This document shows, piece after piece, positions 20,611 to 22,152 of a DNA stretch of 22,152 bases (position 1 is the first letter of the stretch; the number at the start of each line of letters is the position of its first letter). The notes below the pieces were generated by a model. It searched no databases. It saw nothing but the letters and a program-made list of their open reading frames with translations, and was not told the origin of the DNA. This stretch comes from a virus, in the IMG/VR virus record IMGVR_UViG_3300028388_002695, positions 9,975-32,126 of that record; one strand, given 5' to 3'. The translations under genes were made by a program, and so were the position numbers.

Positions 20611-20681
20611 TTTGGCTCAGACTCGTCTACTTTCAGTGTAGCTCGTCCTAGAGCCAGCGATATGGCAGTAAACCCTAACAT
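20607..20681 (-). CDS. possible short membrane peptide, 24 aa
   Basis: ATG 20681 to TGA 20607 encodes MLGFTAISLALGRATLKVDE plus SEPK. The stop overlaps the GTG start of the coiled-coil gene (GTGA). Just upstream another frame reads TLILVVVFLVGAVGAPC and stops at 20675, and before it a third frame begins MPRRAVT. Together they look like one small membrane protein broken by indels. Low confidence. Confidence 0.3.
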   Translation of the reverse strand: MLGFTAISLALGRATLKVDESEPK

Positions 20682-20792
20682 GGTGCCCCGACAGCGCCTA
20701 CCAAGAACACCACCACGAGAATCAAGGTGTTACGGCACGCCGGGGCATTGATCGGGACCGCCCGTCCCTGGGTCTGCCTTCAGGGCGCGAGG

Positions 20793-21353
20793 TTACTTCT
20801 TAACCGTCGCGCTGCCCGCCGGCCCGTAGCCGCTGTCCGTGACATTCGTCTCAGCCATGTCCAGCGGCGGGTTCTGTTCGATTTCGTTCAGAAGCTGCTC
20901 GATGACCCCGATGTTATTCAGAGCCCGCGCTTCGTCAAACGGGAACAACGACCCGGCCAGAGCCGCAGACTCAGACAGAGCCAGTTCCGCGCAGAACGTC
21001 ATCCAGGCTTCGGCCAGAGCCTGAGCATCTTCGTTGATCGGAATTTCCGCCCCCGACTTGTTGGTGGTGAAGAAGTTGTACGGAACGCTCATGTCAATAG
21101 GGTACTGCGTCGGATGCGACCGAGGCAGATCCGGAACAGGTTTGTCCGCCAGCCGCTGAACAGCCAGCTTCGCCCGGTCGATGTACGAACGCATGCGAAC
21201 GATAGCGTGAGAGCCAAGGCCGGAGCTGAGCGCCGCAGACTGCTCCTGAGAGATAGTGGCCCCGAATTCGTACGCCTTCTTGACCAGGCTACGCAGTTCA
21301 GAGTTGCGGTTGTGGTAGACCCGGAAAAGGTCTTCAAAGACGGGTTCAGACAT
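20793..21353 (-). CDS. hypothetical phage protein, 186 aa
   Basis: A 186-residue, mostly helical, soluble protein with GAGGAAA about 7 bases upstream of ATG 21353. It opens MSEPVFEDLFRVYHNRNSEL; the centre contains PIDMSVPYNFFTTNKSG, and the C-terminus is flexible (TDSGYGPAGSATVKK). It has no signal peptide or cysteine pattern. I do not recognise the family. The codon pattern is regular, so it is a real gene, perhaps a virion or assembly protein judging by the neighbours. A 182-base stretch with only broken small frames follows it. Confidence 0.75.
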   Translation of the reverse strand: MSEPVFEDLFRVYHNRNSELRSLVKKAYEFGATISQEQSAALSSGLGSHAIVRMRSYIDRAKLAVQRLADKPVPDLPRSHPTQYPIDMSVPYNFFTTNKSGAEIPINEDAQALAEAWMTFCAELALSESAALAGSLFPFDEARALNNIGVIEQLLNEIEQNPPLDMAETNVTDSGYGPAGSATVKK

Positions 21354-21370
21354 AGCGAATTTCCTCTAGG

Positions 21371-21841
21371 TTACTGGCCAAGCCACACAGCTTGGGACTC
21401 GTTGACACTTTCCCACACTTTACCCCACTCCTCCTCAGTCCGCGGAGAAGCATTCTTGCAGGACCCCTCGGCGCCGCCGCTGTCAAGCGCCCACCAAGCA
21501 AGCCCACCGACACCAAGGGCCGCAACAGCGGCTCCTCCGGTTCCTGCGCCTGCGATCAACCCCCACCCCCACCCAGAAAGTGCGCCCCACTGAGTGCCAT
21601 ACCAAGTCAGAACTGTTTTGCAGTACTTTGGCTCTTGGTTTTTAGCCGTCTGGTAGGCGTAAAGCTTTAGTGGGATTGTGAACCATCCAAGTGGGTTTAG
21701 TTCGACAACCTGAGGTAGCATGCTGGCAGCTACCGTAGTTCCCATATCTCCTACCATAGTCACTTCGTCGGCATACTCTTTCATAGAAGCGCAGCCGGTA
21801 AGTGCTATAACAAGAATCGTGGTGATGATTAGGTGTTTCAT
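21371..21841 (-). CDS. lipoprotein with glycine-rich hydrophobic segment
   Basis: A 156-residue protein with a clear lipoprotein signal peptide: MKHLIITTILVIALTGC, lipobox LTGC with Cys 17 as the acylation site. A strongly hydrophobic Gly/Ala/Trp-rich stretch (about residues 90-122, WGWGLIAGAGTGGAAVAAL) might insert in a membrane, followed by a charged end. It is an outer-membrane candidate: a superinfection-exclusion-type lipoprotein or part of the envelope-lysis set are possible readings. The ATG overlaps the stop of the preceding gene (TAATG). Confidence 0.75.
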   Translation of the reverse strand: MKHLIITTILVIALTGCASMKEYADEVTMVGDMGTTVAASMLPQVVELNPLGWFTIPLKLYAYQTAKNQEPKYCKTVLTWYGTQWGALSGWGWGLIAGAGTGGAAVAALGVGGLAWWALDSGGAEGSCKNASPRTEEEWGKVWESVNESQAVWLGQ

Positions 21842-22152
21842 TAAAGCGCCTGTATTTCCGCCAGTTGTGTTTGCGTCGGCCTAACCGTCAGGATCAACAC
21901 GTCTGACAACCTAGACCCGACATCTATTTCGCCACTATCATCAAATCGCTCAAAACCTACAAAGCTGTTTGGTACGCTCTGTGACAAATTGTAAGCAAAC
22001 TCTGGTGCAACAGAGCCAACATTAGTTCCGTTTATATAGTAGTCCCTGTTGTCTGTGCCTGTAGCAAAAATTGCGTACTGGTTTGATCCCACAGAAAATA
22101 CAGCCGCAGCCGGTTGGCTGTCTGAACTGTGATGATTGGCATTACCGTCATA
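21841..22152 (-). CDS. LamG-like appendage protein, 5' end outside window
   Basis: The frame is open to the right edge of the window, so only the C-terminal 103 residues are seen. The pattern QYAIFATGTDNRDYYINGTNVGSV, then NSFVGFERFDDSGEIDVGSRLSDVLIL, ending T-x-x-Q-x-A-E-I, is typical of the last strands of laminin-G/concanavalin-like domains in phage fibres, where an aspartate-rich turn shapes a carbohydrate site. A GTG at 22092 is an internal codon, not a likely start. It is probably part of a tail fibre or a decoration protein. Confidence 0.65.
   Translation of the reverse strand, partial: YDGNANHHSSDSQPAAAVFSVGSNQYAIFATGTDNRDYYINGTNVGSVAPEFAYNLSQSVPNSFVGFERFDDSGEIDVGSRLSDVLILTVRPTQTQLAEIQAL

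Noticed and set aside
20727-21593. Long + strand open frame (288 codons)
   Set aside because: It runs antisense through three genes with good starts and ribosome sites, and has arginine- and proline-rich nonsense composition.

Overview
The window looks like part of a tailed (siphovirus-type) phage or prophage of a Gram-negative, probably proteobacterial, host. The evidence is a complete lambda/HK97-style tail module, a T7-lysozyme-type endolysin, a lipoprotein with a lipobox, and a PEP-CTERM protein, which only makes sense in a host with an exosortase. No terminase, portal, capsid, integrase, replication gene or reverse transcriptase is visible, so this is a fragment of a larger element.

Two gene blocks converge on a tRNA-Met(CAU) gene at 4576-4650. 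The left block (1-4563, + strand) is accessory. It opens with a PEP-CTERM protein whose ribosome binding site sits in a hairpin loop. Next come a 40-residue exported peptide, a 51-bp direct repeat around tiny ORFs, and a compact, translationally coupled run of small genes. The heart of this run (1691-3263) is a formylglycine-generating-enzyme/C-type-lectin-like protein that stops just before its variable C-terminal segment. It is followed by four ORFs of about 90 residues, each holding two copies of that segment. Across the five best-preserved of the eight copies, the variable codons almost all have the form NNC. This is the footprint of adenine mutagenesis of AAC codons by a diversity-generating retroelement (DGR). 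The template repeat and reverse transcriptase are not in the window.

The right block (4682-22152, - strand, read right to left) is a late morphogenesis region. It begins with a LamG-like appendage fragment, a lipoprotein, an unknown gene, and a lysis-like group (membrane coiled-coil protein, microprotein, two-helix holin candidate, overlapping membrane ORFs, endolysin). It continues with a helix-turn-helix protein, a gp6-like connector, a large tail-spike gene wedged between connector genes, head closure protein, tail terminator, major tail protein, G and G-T tail chaperones made by a -1 frameshift at GGGAAAC, tape measure protein with a lysozyme-like domain, DUF1833 protein, NlpC/P60 peptidase, J-like tail tip protein and small tail appendage genes.

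The most notable points are the tandem array of eight variable-repeat-like units split over translationally coupled mini-ORFs, the phage-borne PEP-CTERM protein, a 14-unit GGCNN pentanucleotide array after the tape measure gene, and a pair of related microproteins carried once in each block.
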